Assembly: GCF_028583425.1 (NCBI RefSeq) | Contig: NC_072807.1 | Coordinates: 29,517,001 to 29,581,000, forward strand | DNA: 64,000 bases | From: Eublepharis macularius | Taxonomy: Eukaryota; Chordata; Lepidosauria; Squamata; Eublepharidae | Direction of reading: 5' to 3' | In this document: piece after piece, positions 23,273 through 37,000 of the stretch | Position numbering within the stretch: the stretch's first letter is position 1 | Layout of the letters: each line of letters starts with the position of its first letter | The notes under the pieces: model-generated | The model's input: only the letters and a program-made list of their open reading frames with translations | Database searches by the model: none | What the model was told of the DNA's origin: nothing | Translations under genes and position numbers: made by a program

Positions 23273-24618
23273 ATTCCTTATGCTCTTTGCCTGCAATGTC
23301 CTCTCCAGAATGTCTAACCTGCAGCTTTCCTTTCTCGCATAGAAGTGAATGGAAAAGACATCTACCACCTCACTTCTGAGGCAGAGGCAAGATTCGTCCT
23401 CACACCCACCATTCAGTGGGACCACGTTGTGCTGCTATATATAAAACACACACACATACACAAATCCCTACAGCAGTCCTTCCAATCAGCCAGGCTTCCC
23501 CCCCCCCACCTTTGTTCAGGTTCTACATAATACACAATTCATTATACAATACCTACACACACACACCATCACAACTGGACTCTCTTCTTCCATATGATAA
23601 AACCACCAAAAGGTGATATGTCTACTATTTTTATGCCATAAATATTTCTTTGTGGTTTAGTCTGCCACACAGCAAGTTTGAGGTTTACCACATCACAGAA
23701 AACATCAGCTCTTTAATAAGGTTTCCTGGATGCAGATGGTAGGCAATAATCCCCTTACGCTGACTTTGCTACATCAAAACTCGAGGATGCTTCTGCAAAT
23801 AATTTAAAAACTGATAGGAAATAAAAGAATCCCAAAATACTGCAGTTTTGGCAATTTGGATACTTTGCCAAGCAGAGATGCATGCTGGATGCAGGAAGGG
23901 AAAAATGACAGGCAGACAGTTGGTGACGACAAGAATTTAGAGAACTGCATAGAACAGCTATCAGATTTCAAATAGATTTGTGAAAGTAATGTTTTAGAGC
24001 ATTGTGTGCAAAACCCACCAGGCAACACTCAAGCATCATAAATCAAGTTTCAGCTCCCCAGACTGGTTGCATTAGCAATTGACTCGGATGAGGCTAGTTC
24101 AGCACAAGTCGCACACTCTGGCATCTAGCTGGGTGCTGCTGAGCGAGAGGCAAACCAGATGAGATGCTGAGCTTTCTGAGTCTGGAGCTCTCGGCACATG
24201 TAGAAATCCAGTAGCCCTGGGGCAGAGGCCCAGATTTGGACTGGGATCACAGCAGAAATGGAGGGTGGCTTCGGCTACCTCTCCCCCCTGTGCCACTGTC
24301 CTGCTCTGAATCAGTCCCAGGGAACTGCTATTTTGTCCTGTTGGGAAAACATAAAGATACCGTACATTTACCCCAACAGGGCAGATAGCTGTTTCCTGGA
24401 GTTGTTTTAGATCAAGGAAATGGAATGGGAGGGAGCTTCACACTCCCTGCCCTCATGTTGCAGTCTTGATCTAAATCAGGGCCCAGGACCTGATAATCCA
24501 ATCTGGAAAAGCACTGGGAGGTACGGGCCCAAATCTCCCAACACCTCATCTGGTTTGGCCCTGGTGCACCTATAAGCATTTTTAGGGTGTTAACATTTCC
24601 CTGAGCTACGTATTTGAA

Positions 24619-24658
<40 letters not shown>

Positions 24659-24890
24659 TTCGATTTATATACCGCCCTTCAGGACAACTTAATGCCCACT
24701 CAGAGCGGTTTACAAAGTGTTATTATTACCCCACAACAATCACCCTGTGAGGTGGGTGGGGCTGAGAGAGCTCCAGAGAACTGTGACTCGCCCAAGGTCA
24801 CCCAGCTGGCTTCGTGGAGGAGTGGGGAATCAAACCCAGCTCTCCAGATTAGAGTCCCGTGCTCTTAACCACTACACCAAACTGGCTCTC
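24619..24890 (-). mobile_element. tRNA-headed SINE with (AAT)n tail
   Basis: On the minus strand it begins GAGAGCCAGTTTGGTGTAGT, continues with the B-box-like GGTTTGATTCCCC, and ends with GGCGGTATATAAATCG and a poly-ATT tail (24,619-24,656). It is well preserved and in the sense direction of AP4E1. Sister copy at 48,604. Confidence 0.85.
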
Positions 24891-25628
24891 CATACAGAAG
24901 TTCAATTCTTATGTCACATTTTCCCAGACCTATTTCCTACAACAGCAACCACCATGGAAGGATCTCTTAAGGACATAACGAAAAAGGTCTCAAGGTGATT
25001 GGCATCCATGGAGCCCATTGGAGGGAGGGGAGAGTTAGCTTTTTGCAAATCAAAAACTGCAACGCTATAAAAGAGAAAGCAAAACTGCGCCCACGTATTA
25101 CCTATAAGAGTGAATCCTTTGTGAGGCACCCTGACGGATGACTTAAGCTGCCATACTTTAGCATTCAGGAAACTGGTTGTTACAGAATCAACATTTCCCA
25201 TGCATTAACAATACTGGTGGCTTCGGATGCCATTTAAAAAAAAAATCATAAGTAAAGTGAACAAGGCTTAAGAAGCAGCCTAATAATATAAGCCTTTTAA
25301 AGTATTTCTTTAAATAGCAGAGGATCCTATGAATGAAGCAGTGTGACTTTGTCAAGTACGTAACAGAACAAACATATTTTTAGTCAAGACATGTCTCATT
25401 CAAACAATTACCCATACTTTATTTGGCCACTTGTCAGTGACTGATAGATCCTGAGCTCTTTTTTTTTTGGCAGGCACCTAAGAATACATCTCCAGGAGTA
25501 CGCAGGGCCTATGCTTACGCAACAGCACTCTTTATAAGCAGGAACAGATGCAGGTATGTTTCGGTAAGCCTCTGCACAATTGCAACTTCCTTCCTACCAC
25601 TGCCCCAAAGGTAGGCACTAAGACACCC

Positions 25629-27075
25629 TCAAGATTCTCCCATCACCTTCTGACACTGATAAAGTAAACAGTCTGGAAGAGCAGGACAAGGTGACCTGAA
25701 CCACAGGGCCAACATCCCAGCATGGATACGGCAATGCAGTAAACAGGGGACCGATGGAAGCAGCCGGCATGCTGCTATTCCCTCATTACCTAAAAGGGGG
25801 ATGGGGAGAAAAAAGAGAGATGACTTCCCCAAAACTTTTAAAAGATGTTCAGCATGGTAATAAATGCTTCATTTCATACAAAGTTTTTGCTATGATCATA
25901 ATTAAAAGATTGCATTAAACCAAATTCATGCCTTACTTTGTTATGCAATTTATGTCTGGGGGAAAAGTCATGACTCCTCCTTCCTACAAGACTAAGGGGA
26001 TGTCTGAAGGACTCTAGCCTAGATTAAAAACGCAACTCATTTGGCCTTCTGAAGACCTCCCTGAACGCCTATTTTGACACTTCAGGGAATTTCAAAAAGG
26101 TTTTAGTTGTATGTCGGCTTTCCATTCAGAGATCAAAAATCCCTCTGGCCGATATGAATTCTGAAGTTATCAGATGACCCACCTACCTCCAAATCAGTCA
26201 ACCTGTTTACCTACATGTTAACTAAGTTTATAGGGAGTTAACTCACTGATGTTTAAAAGCATCTATTTCACTGACAGACTGCTTTAAATACATATTACTG
26301 TACTACCAACTAGTATCACACATCCTACAAACTGGAAGATGTCCCTAGTTACTTACCTATAATATCCACAACATGTAGCTTTAGTTTTTGCTGCAACGTG
26401 TTTAAAACTACCGATAAAGATCCCTGAGAGGATGTCATTTTTAGGTTTTGTTTGACATCATTAGAAAAGGAGAGCCAAAGTTTTCCAAATTCTTCAGTGG
26501 TCATTTTCATTGGTCTGGGAAAGATTTTGCAAAGACAAAATTGGAAACAAACACTGATACAGCATTCTGAACCACCTTTTTCTTTAAAAAAAAAAACACC
26601 TCCCTGCCCAGTCACTAGAGACCTTGAAATCATTATATCTGAATTAAAAAAAAATGTTAAACAATTCCAAAACTAGTTGTTCGTTAAACATTTTGGATTG
26701 AGAAGTCCAAAGAACAAAATCCTTCATGCTTGATCTTATTAAGGCAGCAAAAATAGAGGAAGACAGTCTTCCTCCATTCCACATACACATGAGGTACACA
26801 GGGGTAACAAGTAATACAGAAGTAAAGAAAAAATTCAGATCAACATTGATTACTTGACTCATCTACTCATTAAGCAAAACTACTGATTACCTGATAAAAT
26901 CCAACAGTGCTAAAGTTACTGAAAACCTGAGGCACATCTCTGGTTCTAGATGGTAACTGAGGGAGCCAGTGAGCACTCCCTCTGAGCAGAGCTCCTCCAT
27001 CATTATGCACTTGTGGGAGCTTTCTATGCTTTGAGCTTCTATTCCAGCAAAATGGCAGCCAAGACTTTCAAGGAT
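25629..27075 (-). CDS. AP4E1: AP4E1 exons 19-21 (residues 990-1156), appendage (ear)
   Basis: The ear domain, which in human AP-4 recruits the accessory protein tepsin: SFSNDVKQNLKMTSSQG in exon 20, and GNEGIAACRLLPSVPCLLHC to the stop in exon 21. Exon 19 (26,891-27,075; for example FSVTLALLDFIR) is interrupted by stops if read through into its introns, but is continuous between a consensus acceptor and donor. Confidence 0.93.
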
Positions 27076-30000
27076 CTACAAATCAAAGCGAGGAAGGAAA
27101 AGGAGAAATGAACTAAGAGGATTTACAAGTTTGTGGCTTAAAACACACAGACACAAACACACACACAGTCTTCATTTTAGAAAGAAATGAAAATAGAATT
27201 GCTAAGAAAATTACAAACCATCTTGTTACCTTAAAACGCGTGGAGTGTTCAAATTCCAATGTTACGACTTTAAGTGTAGAGGTACTTTTATTGGCAAGAA
27301 ATGTGTAAAGCATGAAGCTGTCTTCTTTCCAAACTTTACACGAGTGCAACACAAGGGTTTCGTTGCCACAAAGTTCTAAGATTTCTGAATGAGGATATTT
27401 GGCCACGTCTTCTGGTAAGTAAGGCGTCAAAGACAGCTGTTTTTTTACTACAGGCTGCTGTGTGTTTGGGGAAGGCTGAAAAATGTCCATGTTACCGTCC
27501 GCAAACAAAGACGAAGGTGAGAATCTGCGACTCAAAAGCTTCTCATTCAGTCCAGCTTCTGGCAGAGAATTAGACCTATCCAACACTACTTTTGATTCTG
27601 GAGCTTCAGTGGAACTCAGTGAAGCTTTCCTTAATCTTCGGTGTCCATTATTTTGGAAGGGCTGTTTGTTCCCAGATAATGCATTAGGCAAAGGACTGAG
27701 GGGCGGGCTAGCAGTGCTTTGGAGGCTGAATGCTTCCTCACTATTTTGGGCTTCACTCGTTTTAGGTTTTCTTTTGAACTTCTGGCCGGTAGAGCTTCCT
27801 TTGCCCATCTGAAAGCAGACAAAGAAATAGAAATAGACTTTTTAAAAATATAGGTTATAATGTATTTTAAAAATATATAAAGGGAGCTGTCTTCTACATA
27901 GCTTCAGCTGACGATGCTCAGCAATATGTCAGAAAATCAGTGTCAGTGTCAACAGACAGTGCAATCCTATGAAGAGTTACTCTACTCTAAGCCCACTGAT
28001 TTCAAAGGGCTTAGACTGGAGTAACTCTTCATAGGTTTGCACTGTTAGTGGTTGCAATGACAAATTAGAATTAGGGAGCCCCATGTTCAAATCCTTGTCA
28101 TGAAGCTCACCAGCAGGCAGGTTAAAAATGAAACAAGTAAGATGTCAGGACAAGCAGCAGCAATTTATTTAGGATGGTGAAAGGGGGAATATAATGCAGG
28201 TTTTGAGCAAATGCCAATTGCACTGGCTTTGGGGCTCACTCACTGCAATGAGTAACAGGACCAGGCCTGCATGACAATAATTTCTCTTGATTTTTCAAAA
28301 TGATTGAGGGAAAGGATGATAAAGGTTATGGAGAAGGGGTGTGCACTTGGCTAACATTTCCTTTCCTTGAAGGCAGAGGTTGCTGAACTGTAAGCAGGAA
28401 AAGGCTGAGACAGACTCTGCATCCACATTTTCCAGCGGGAGAAAGATGCAGATGTCAGGGGGGCAGAATGCAAAGGGCTAATTCGGGGGAGCTCAGGACT
28501 TGGTTTTGTCACCCAGCAGAATTTGACTTGTCCCCTTTGAACACCCGATGCCCGCAACAAACTATTTTCACAACTCCCCTCAATTCCAGAAGGCTTTTGC
28601 ATTGTCTGCCAGGGGAATTACTTTTCACAATCCAGTTCAACAAAACAGATTTTTTTTAAAGAAATATATCCTGGTTGTATGTGAATATATAAGAGCAGTG
28701 GGTTCAGAGCCTCAGTGTGAGAAAGCTCCTGCTTAGCAGCAGTAAATATCCTCAAACTGACCAAAATGCCACCTATGGCCACTGTGACCAAGTTTTAGAG
28801 AATTCTCGTACCAGGCTGACGCTGCCCTGCGATCCCAGGCCAACAAAGAGCGTCGAGGCGAGCTGCTGCTTTTCCTTCTCCTCCTCAGAGAGGCTGGGAA
28901 TCTCTTGCTTGGGCTGTGAGACAAAGTTACCAACTGTACACTCCGAAGATGTATTGCTCTCTGCAACGGTTTTCACACTATCTTCTTTTTCCACCAGGCT
29001 TTCCTTCTTGGGGAGGTAGCCCTCTTTTCCCCATAGCTTCTTCACACCCTCAAGCTTCAGACTGTTGGACCTAAAGAAAATGTAATTAGGAAAGATCAGC
29101 GAAGAACCTGGAAGGGAGCTTGAGAGAGGACTATTTTAGTAGCACCACTTGAGAAGGTTGGAGACAAACCAAATTTAAAGGGATCTCTGCATGGGGGGCA
29201 TTAGCACCTTATTGCCATTGAGAGATATTGCAAGAAAGGAGATACTGGGGGTCAATTCGAGCTTTCTCCGAGTAGCTTTCTTTCAGCATTTGGAGCCTTC
29301 CTCCAACTTACGCGGCTCTTCCTCCAATGAACAAGCCACTTAATTTGGAGGAAGAGTTTAAACTTGACCCAAAAGGAAAGATGGGGTATAAATATTTCAA
29401 TAAACAAACACTGTTCAGTGGAGTGATAGGGTAAGGGCAGGATCCACCCCAACGACTCCCACATGAACAATAAAACTAATTTTTAAGAAGAAGCATTTTG
29501 CAGTTCAACCATTAACCCCTAGCCTAATCACTTACATTTCTTTAAAATATCAAGATAAAACAGAGTTGATATGACTTAAATTTATCTTGTTTAACACAGC
29601 ATGAAAAAATGCAACCAGCTCATATATTTGCTTATTAAGATATTTATATCTTGTATTTACTTGAGGCAGCTTACAAATTATAGTTCAAAACAAACAAAAA
29701 TAAAACCACAAATACCCCCCACCTCTTACTACTTGAGGGCAACATTTTTGTGGACAGGGTAAGATGTGGGTGTGAATGTATTATGACGTCATTTTTATTT
29801 ACTAAACTAGCACAGCAATGCTTTTTTTTTTTTGCAGAGCTGGTATTCCGCTGTTGCTTCATTACATTTTTTTTCTGATTGGTACTTTTAATTTTATTAC
29901 TGCATTTTTATTGCTGTTCTTTGGCTGGTTGCTGGTTCGTGATCTGATTTAGTGTTTTATATTACATAGAAACATTGAGCTGGAAGGGCCCTCCAAGGGT

Positions 30001-30953
30001 CATCTAGTCCAAACCCCTGTACAGTGCAGGAATTTCAAGGCTACCTCCCCCCAACCCCCGCCCCACTGACCTCTGCCCTATTGCCAGAGGAAGGCAAAAA
30101 ACCTCTCAGGAATCTGGCCTGGAGGAAAATGCCTTCCTTACCCCCAAACTGGCATATCCCTGAGAGTGTACGAAAGAGCCACGAGAGCCTAGCTCCGGCT
30201 CATCCCTTCCTGCCCTCCCTCTCACAATCTGCCCAAATTCACACTGGGTCACAGAATCAGCATTCTGTCAGATGGCCATCTAGCCTCTTCTTTAAAACCT
30301 CCAAAGGAGAGCCCGCCACCCGTTTTACTTTGGTTGACAGCAGCCTCATTTTGGAGAGCCAACATAGAAATGTGCTATCTACATATCTGCCCATACAACT
30401 AGCAAACATGCAACAGAGAAAAGGGTTAAAATGGAGCCAAAGAGCTAAGAGTACTCACTCCTTCTGCCCCACCTCAGCACTGTTACCAGAAGTGTCAGAA
30501 CCCAGAGAAAGTCCAGTTGGAGACTGTCTGCCAGGAAAGCCAGATGTTGAGGAGCTTTGGGAAAGTGATAATCCATAAGGTTCAAAATTCAGAGCTGCAA
30601 ATACAGATCATTTACTCATCAAAATAGATTATAAGACATGAGAGTATTACAGGAAAGAAGCTGTTCTCCATCAGTGATGACATACCTACAGAGCAGCTCA
30701 CATTCAGCACCCTACCAATAATATAGCATGTGTGGTCAGAAAAAAATACAGAATGAAGCAGTCCTTGTTATAGTTACCTTTTTTTTGATCTCCTGAGCAT
30801 GCATGTTTGAGACTTTATACCGGCACCAAGTAATGTGGACCCCCCCAAAAACCCCTTCTAGAACATGCCATCACCTAGAGATTTTAGGTACTTTTCTAGA
30901 CCAAACTCCTGCATGGATGTACGAGAGAAAGAAAAGGATCCCACCACCCACTT

Positions 30954-31004
<51 letters not shown>

Positions 31005-34000
31005 GTTGGGAGAGTGGCCTTGAGCAGCCAAGCTCACAGAGGAAATAATCAAGAAAGACAATCACCTTTTTCCTGAGACAGCTGCTCCTCCCGTCTTTGG
31101 TGACGAGGTTTATATGGCGCTGCGCCACGGCCAAGTCCTTCAGCTACAAACCCATCTAAGAAAGACAAGGAAGCATCTACCTATATTGAATTAGAGCAAC
31201 AGTTCAAAAACTGATTAAGGTACAAAGCACGTCAAGCAAAGACCACCCAGCCGCGTAAACCCATCCAGTTCAGATCTATCGACTTCTATGCTGATGTTAC
31301 ATCCCACACTTAAGTTACTTACCCATGAGAATGCCTAATTAGTCCAACATTCATTTGAGTTATTCATACAGAAAGCGCATTAATTTGAATGGTGGTGGTG
31401 GAAAGTGCCCTCAAGTCAGAGTTGAGTTATGGCAACCCCTAGCAGGGTTTTCAGGGCAAGAGACTAACACAGGTGGTTTGCCATTGCCTGGCTCTGCAAC
31501 CCTGGTCTTTGCTGAAGGTCTCCCATCCAATTACTAACCAAGGCCAACCCTGCTTAGCTTCTGAGATCTGATAAGATCAGGCTCACCTGGACCATCCAGG
31601 TCAGGGCTGTAATCTGAGTAGACTGGCTATAAGAAAGAGTGGCCTACAGGCACACACACTTGCTATTTTTCTGGCCAAATCTGAAAACCAGTTTAAAATT
31701 TGAAGGAGTGCAAAGAACGGTTTGTGCTCCATCCCAGGGGGTTGTAGAAGGGGAAAAATTCAGGCAAATACAGCATTATTTACATTGTTGGGCCCCAAAT
31801 ATTTGTTAGCTCCTCAGCACTGATACATTTATTTAAAGGGTATTAGATAAACTATGTGAACTGAACCTTCTCTTTGAAACAGTTCCCCAATCTGCTGTTT
31901 CAGAGCCATCATTTCACATCTTGTGTATTAACGTTTCTTTCCACCGGTCTGAGACACCAAGCGACACATCAGAGAGCACATACCAAAAAACCAAACACAT
32001 TTGAAATGGTCACTTCCAAAAAACGGCAGGTGGATCAAATTATTAGGAGACGCTGCCTATGGTTTGCGTTCACCATTTTTTTGTTCTTAGTATCACATAA
32101 ACCTAAACCAGGGTAGGCAGCTCCTGTATCTCCTAGGCATGCTGCACAGCCTGCTTATTCAAGGACATGCACGTCTGACACACCCTAACGTTCAGATTAG
32201 AATAAAGGCCTAGCTAGCAGCCTGTTGTCTCTGGCAGAAACTAAACACATCCATGCTGGCCTGTAGATTGTCCTCCCCTAAGACTAGTCAGTCACTGGAA
32301 ATCATGCCTATAGCACATGAGATGGCTGTGCAATTCATCTGCGGAGAAAGAATAAAATCTCTATTCACCTTTTGATCCAAAACACGTGACGTTTAAATGC
32401 GGTGCTCTAACCTCTCAAAATAGTTTGAAGAAATACACGATTCTGAAGGGCCTAACAATAATACAAGACACCATTAACTCACCACAATATCCTCACAGCT
32501 AGCCTTCACGGGAAACAATCTCTTCATCGATTCTCTGTCTTCCCATAAGTGTTCCAGCTCAAAGGCATATTGCCTCATGCAGGTGTCCAAGGAGGTACTG
32601 AATTCAGTTACCAGTTTATCAACTGTTTTAGAAGATGTGGTACGAGAGGCTATTTTAGTGGCTGCGGCCACAATCCAGGCTTTGGTTTCAGCAGTAGCAT
32701 TACTCTTAAGTATCCTATGCAATCTTGCCAAGACAACTTCTGGTTCAACATTTTTCATAAGGTAGGAATATTCCCCTAGCACCTGTCAGAAGAAAGTTGT
32801 TAACCATTATGGTCCGTTTACAAATTACAGTTTGAAAATATTCACAATCAAGTGTTTACATCTGCATCTGAGAGATGAAGAGGAAGCAAAAAACCTAATG
32901 CAACTACAGAGCAATCTTCAAGATGCCTCAGAAAAATCAACTGAGAAACAGAGCAACCTGAATCTAAGAATGCATATTAAAATATACCTTAAAGGAAGCA
33001 GCGAGCCTTCTAGCATATTAATCTCAAGGGCTATATATGTGTATCAGTCTATCACACATACTGAATGCCACGCTGAGCAACAAGACAGCGAAAAAAATGA
33101 GGTTTCCGATTTGAAAATCTTCCTGACCAATTCCAAGGTTCTGAGAGTTTTGCTCAGCTTAGCACTCAACAGAGCATTTTCAACCCTGTCAACCCCAGCA
33201 GAATACAAATGAAATTTTTTAAAGATGACAATCACTACAAACATGAGCCCTTAATATGCGACAGGAAATACTCATATTATTATTACAATCCACAAACCTT
33301 TGCTTTGGAAGGTATTTGTCTTTCCACCATATTAAAAACTGAACACAAACATAAATCCTCCTTAAGTTACTGTGTTAGTTGAGGACAACACATGCCTAAC
33401 TATCACAATGAAAAGCAACTGGATTGAGAACTGTACTACTTTGGACTGAAACACATGGCTTCCCGACAGCCACAAGACACCATTCACCCATCACATGGAT
33501 CCCAAAAGCTGCACGGAACAGATATTCTCTTAGGCGAATACTTTCACACTTGAGCTCTCCGGTTTGAGTAACACATCACTTCTTAGCATTCGTATGTTCA
33601 AAATCTGAACTGCCTGTGCTACATCTAGAGTTTGCCTGTGCTGCCAAGTTCTCACATCTCTTTTTAACCTGTGTCTTTCTTACCCAACTCATCACTTGAA
33701 GAAATTTCTGTGGGTAAACCGCCTTTTCATCCTCTAGCAACATGAGGTAAGACTGGACAGCATGAAGTCGCAGCTGGCTCTCTTCCTTTTCATCTTCAAA
33801 TCCTACAAAGATCATGACAATTCTCTTTTAGTGGCACAGGGGCACTGCTGCTTCAATAAACAAATGATGCCATTAATTAAATAGCCAGAGCCAGTTTTTC
33901 CATTTCAGAATGTAATACGTTTTGCCCACCTTCAGCAAGGAGTCTCAAGAAGCTGTTTGGGATGTCTGGGTGCATTTTATCCCCTCCTACAGAAAAGACC

Positions 34001-37000
34001 GCATTCATCGTGTGAATGAACCATTCATTGTCAGGAGCATATGTGATGGGAATGTTAAGGAAAACGATGTCAAACACCAGCACCATGATAAGCCATTTTC
34101 TCCTCAACATCTGGATAACTTCCAGAAAAGCTTATGAATGCAAAATGTGTCTTAAATGTGTTTATATGGTGATGCAAAACAAAAAAACCCTCAAAAAAAC
34201 CTTACATCGCATTTCTGAGTCTTCCAAAACAAGTAAAAAGGATATTTTTCAGCTAAGTCGGCTATTTTGCCAACTAGGTTGATGATGGTGTATTCTTCCT
34301 TGCTTTGAGTCAAGTAGTGAAGCATCTTCTGTACAATGATGGTGACATTCTGCCCATTGGTAATCCTATACAGAAGTTCCAAAGTCTGAAGGAGAAGGCA
34401 GACGGGATTTATTTATTTATTTCATTTATACCCCACTTTTCTCCCCACTGGGGACGCAAAGTGGTTTACATTGTTCTCCTCTCCTCCATTTTATCCTAAC
34501 AACCCTCAACTTGTGAGATAGGTTGGGCTGAGAATGCGTGACCAACACAAGATCACACAGCAAACTTCCGTGGCTGATTTGGGATTTGAACCAGATCCTA
34601 GTCTGATGCTCTAACCGCTACACCACACAGCAACACAGTAACAAGCAGCAATGTGAAAGCCATGTAAAAACCATGTGGCAATATACCATGTTTAAAACCA
34701 ATAGACTGTCCAAAGCATCACGAGTTCCTACATCCAGTGATTTAAAAATGAGTTGCATTTCTTATCAACTGTTTGTCTATTTCACAATTTACAGAGGATT
34801 CACCATTATTAACAGTGGAACCCAGTCCAAGCGCACATTTTTTTGGCACCCAGGTACTTCTACTGAAATGAGAATGGAAGCTTTTACAAGCAAACATTCC
34901 CTGGAGCACACACTGCAACAACAAATATACCATTACTAGATCCAGGCGAGCTGACTTACAATGCAATCCTAAACAGAGTTAAAATAAAACTTCTAAGCCC
35001 ACTGACTTCAATGCATTTAGAAGGGATATAATTCTGTTTAGGAATGCACTGTTACAAGATTGCTAAGAATTAACATAAATATAGCACTGTTTATTTCAGT
35101 CAAATTGTAAGCGATGTGTCTACAAAGCATTAAATATAGAAATCTCTCAAAATGAGGCATTCAGATCTTCAAAGCACAATACCAGTATCATCTCTATTAA
35201 GGTAGGGGGGGAGTAAAAGGAGAATATCAAGTTAAAGATATTTATTTATTCTTTTTTACTTCATTTATACCCTGCCGTTTGCCCTGATGGGGACCCAAAG
35301 CAATTCACATTGTTCTCCTCACCTCCATTTGGTCCACACAACACCCCTGTCAGGTAGGTTAGGCTAAGAGTGTGTGACTGGCCCAAGGTCACCCAGCAAG
35401 CTTCTGGGATAAAGCAGGGATTTGAAACTGGGTCTCCTAGATCCTAGTAAGACACTCTAACCACTATACATTACGCTGGCTAAAAAGGCGGGGAGGGTGT
35501 TATAATTCATCTTACCTCTCTTTTAATAATGGGGTCAGGATGATCCAGGCACTCGATGATGGTCATTTGGTGCTGCAGTGCAAGAATGGGATCCTGCTGG
35601 ACAACATACGTTAGGGCCTTTAACCCTAGAGAGAAGAAGTTACCACCACGTTACGTGAGCCATTGTCAGCATCAAGTACCCTGCCTGGGCTGCGATAAAT
35701 CAAAGAACTTACCTAAGTATTTCAAGTTGATTTTTGGAGACAGGACAAACTTTCCAATACATTTGGCAGCCTTCTCAAGTAGATCGGGCTTGGGGTAAAT
35801 TGTGTAAATTGTCTGGACGCATTCAAACAAGATTGCTGTGGTGGAGGGGAAGACAAAGAAAACATGGGAAATGGGATATGTAAAAACAAACATGGGAAAT
35901 GCATGAGTATTAAACAAATCCAGTGAGTTATCAGAACTTTTATAGTGCATTCAAGCAACATTCATGCCCTTGCTAAGGTACTTTTGAATGCATCGATGTA
36001 CTTTTACATCTCGGTGGTCCAGTTGTATCACGTACTTCTTCTGTGTCTTTCCTTGCATTGTGCTGAAACTAAAATTATTTTCCTATATCTCCCCCCACCC
36101 CCCATTTCATATATACACTCAGCTCAATTTATCTTACTAGCAACATAGGCCACAAAACACACTTGAAGCCACCTTATACTGAATCAGACCCTTGGTCCAT
36201 CAAGGCCAGTACGGTCTACTCAGACTGCCAGCAGCTCTCAAAGGTCTCAGGGAGAGGTCTTTCACATCTCCTACTACCTGGTTCTTTCAACGGGAGATGC
36301 CAGGGATTCAGCCTGGGGCCACCAGCATGCCAAGCAAATGCTCTACTATTGAGCTATGCTCCCCACCCCAACTAGTTTCTGTTGCAAGCAAGAACTATTT
36401 AATAAGGTGGCAAGCAAGCTTAGGAAAAAGGGTGGTATGCAAAACAGGTGTCAAACAATTGATCAAGTGGAAAGCTTTGAAGAGAACGCCTCATTTCCCA
36501 AGCAGATGGTTTATCACAGATGTTTTTATCACAACCAACAGGTTACATTTTCTAAACATGAGGGGGGAAATGCTCTCACTTACCATATGTAATGTTGTGA
36601 TTTATCTCTGCTCTCCTTAAAGACTCATCCAAAACATCATACATTAATTCACTGGTTCTGCAATAAAATATGGAAATGTTCAAGAACAGTTCATTTTTAA
36701 AAAACGAAATAGCCTCAATCTCATATATAGGTGCCTTTATCTTATGACTATTATTCACTACTGAGAACAAATGAGATTGTCATCTAATGCCTTATGTGTA
36801 AGGAGCAGGAACAGCCTGAGAAATGTAATGGTCTAAATGGCTGTGCCATGAGCCCCATGGCGCAGAGTGGTAAGCTGCAGTACTGCAGCCCAAGCTCTGT
36901 TCACGACCTGAGTTTGATCCTGGCGGAAGCCGGGTTCAAGTAGCCGGCTCAAGGTTGACTCAGCCTTCTATCTTTCCAAGGTTGGTAAAATGAGTACCCA

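Larger units (their letters stand above)
22438..25628 (-). other. AP4E1: Probable long 3' UTR of AP4E1
   Basis: Sequence downstream of the AP4E1 stop. Two minus-strand poly(A) signals are visible: AATAAA at 25,418-25,423 (proximal) and AATAAA at 22,438-22,443 (distal). A distal site gives a 3.2-kb UTR, which fits my recollection that the human AP4E1 UTR is several kb. SINEs in opposite orientations lie inside (23,045-23,272 and 24,657-24,890). Confidence 0.4.

Noticed and set aside
30024-30578. Plus-strand open frame of 184 codons
   Set aside because: It crosses a reverse-oriented CR1 fragment and is antisense to AP4E1 exon 16.
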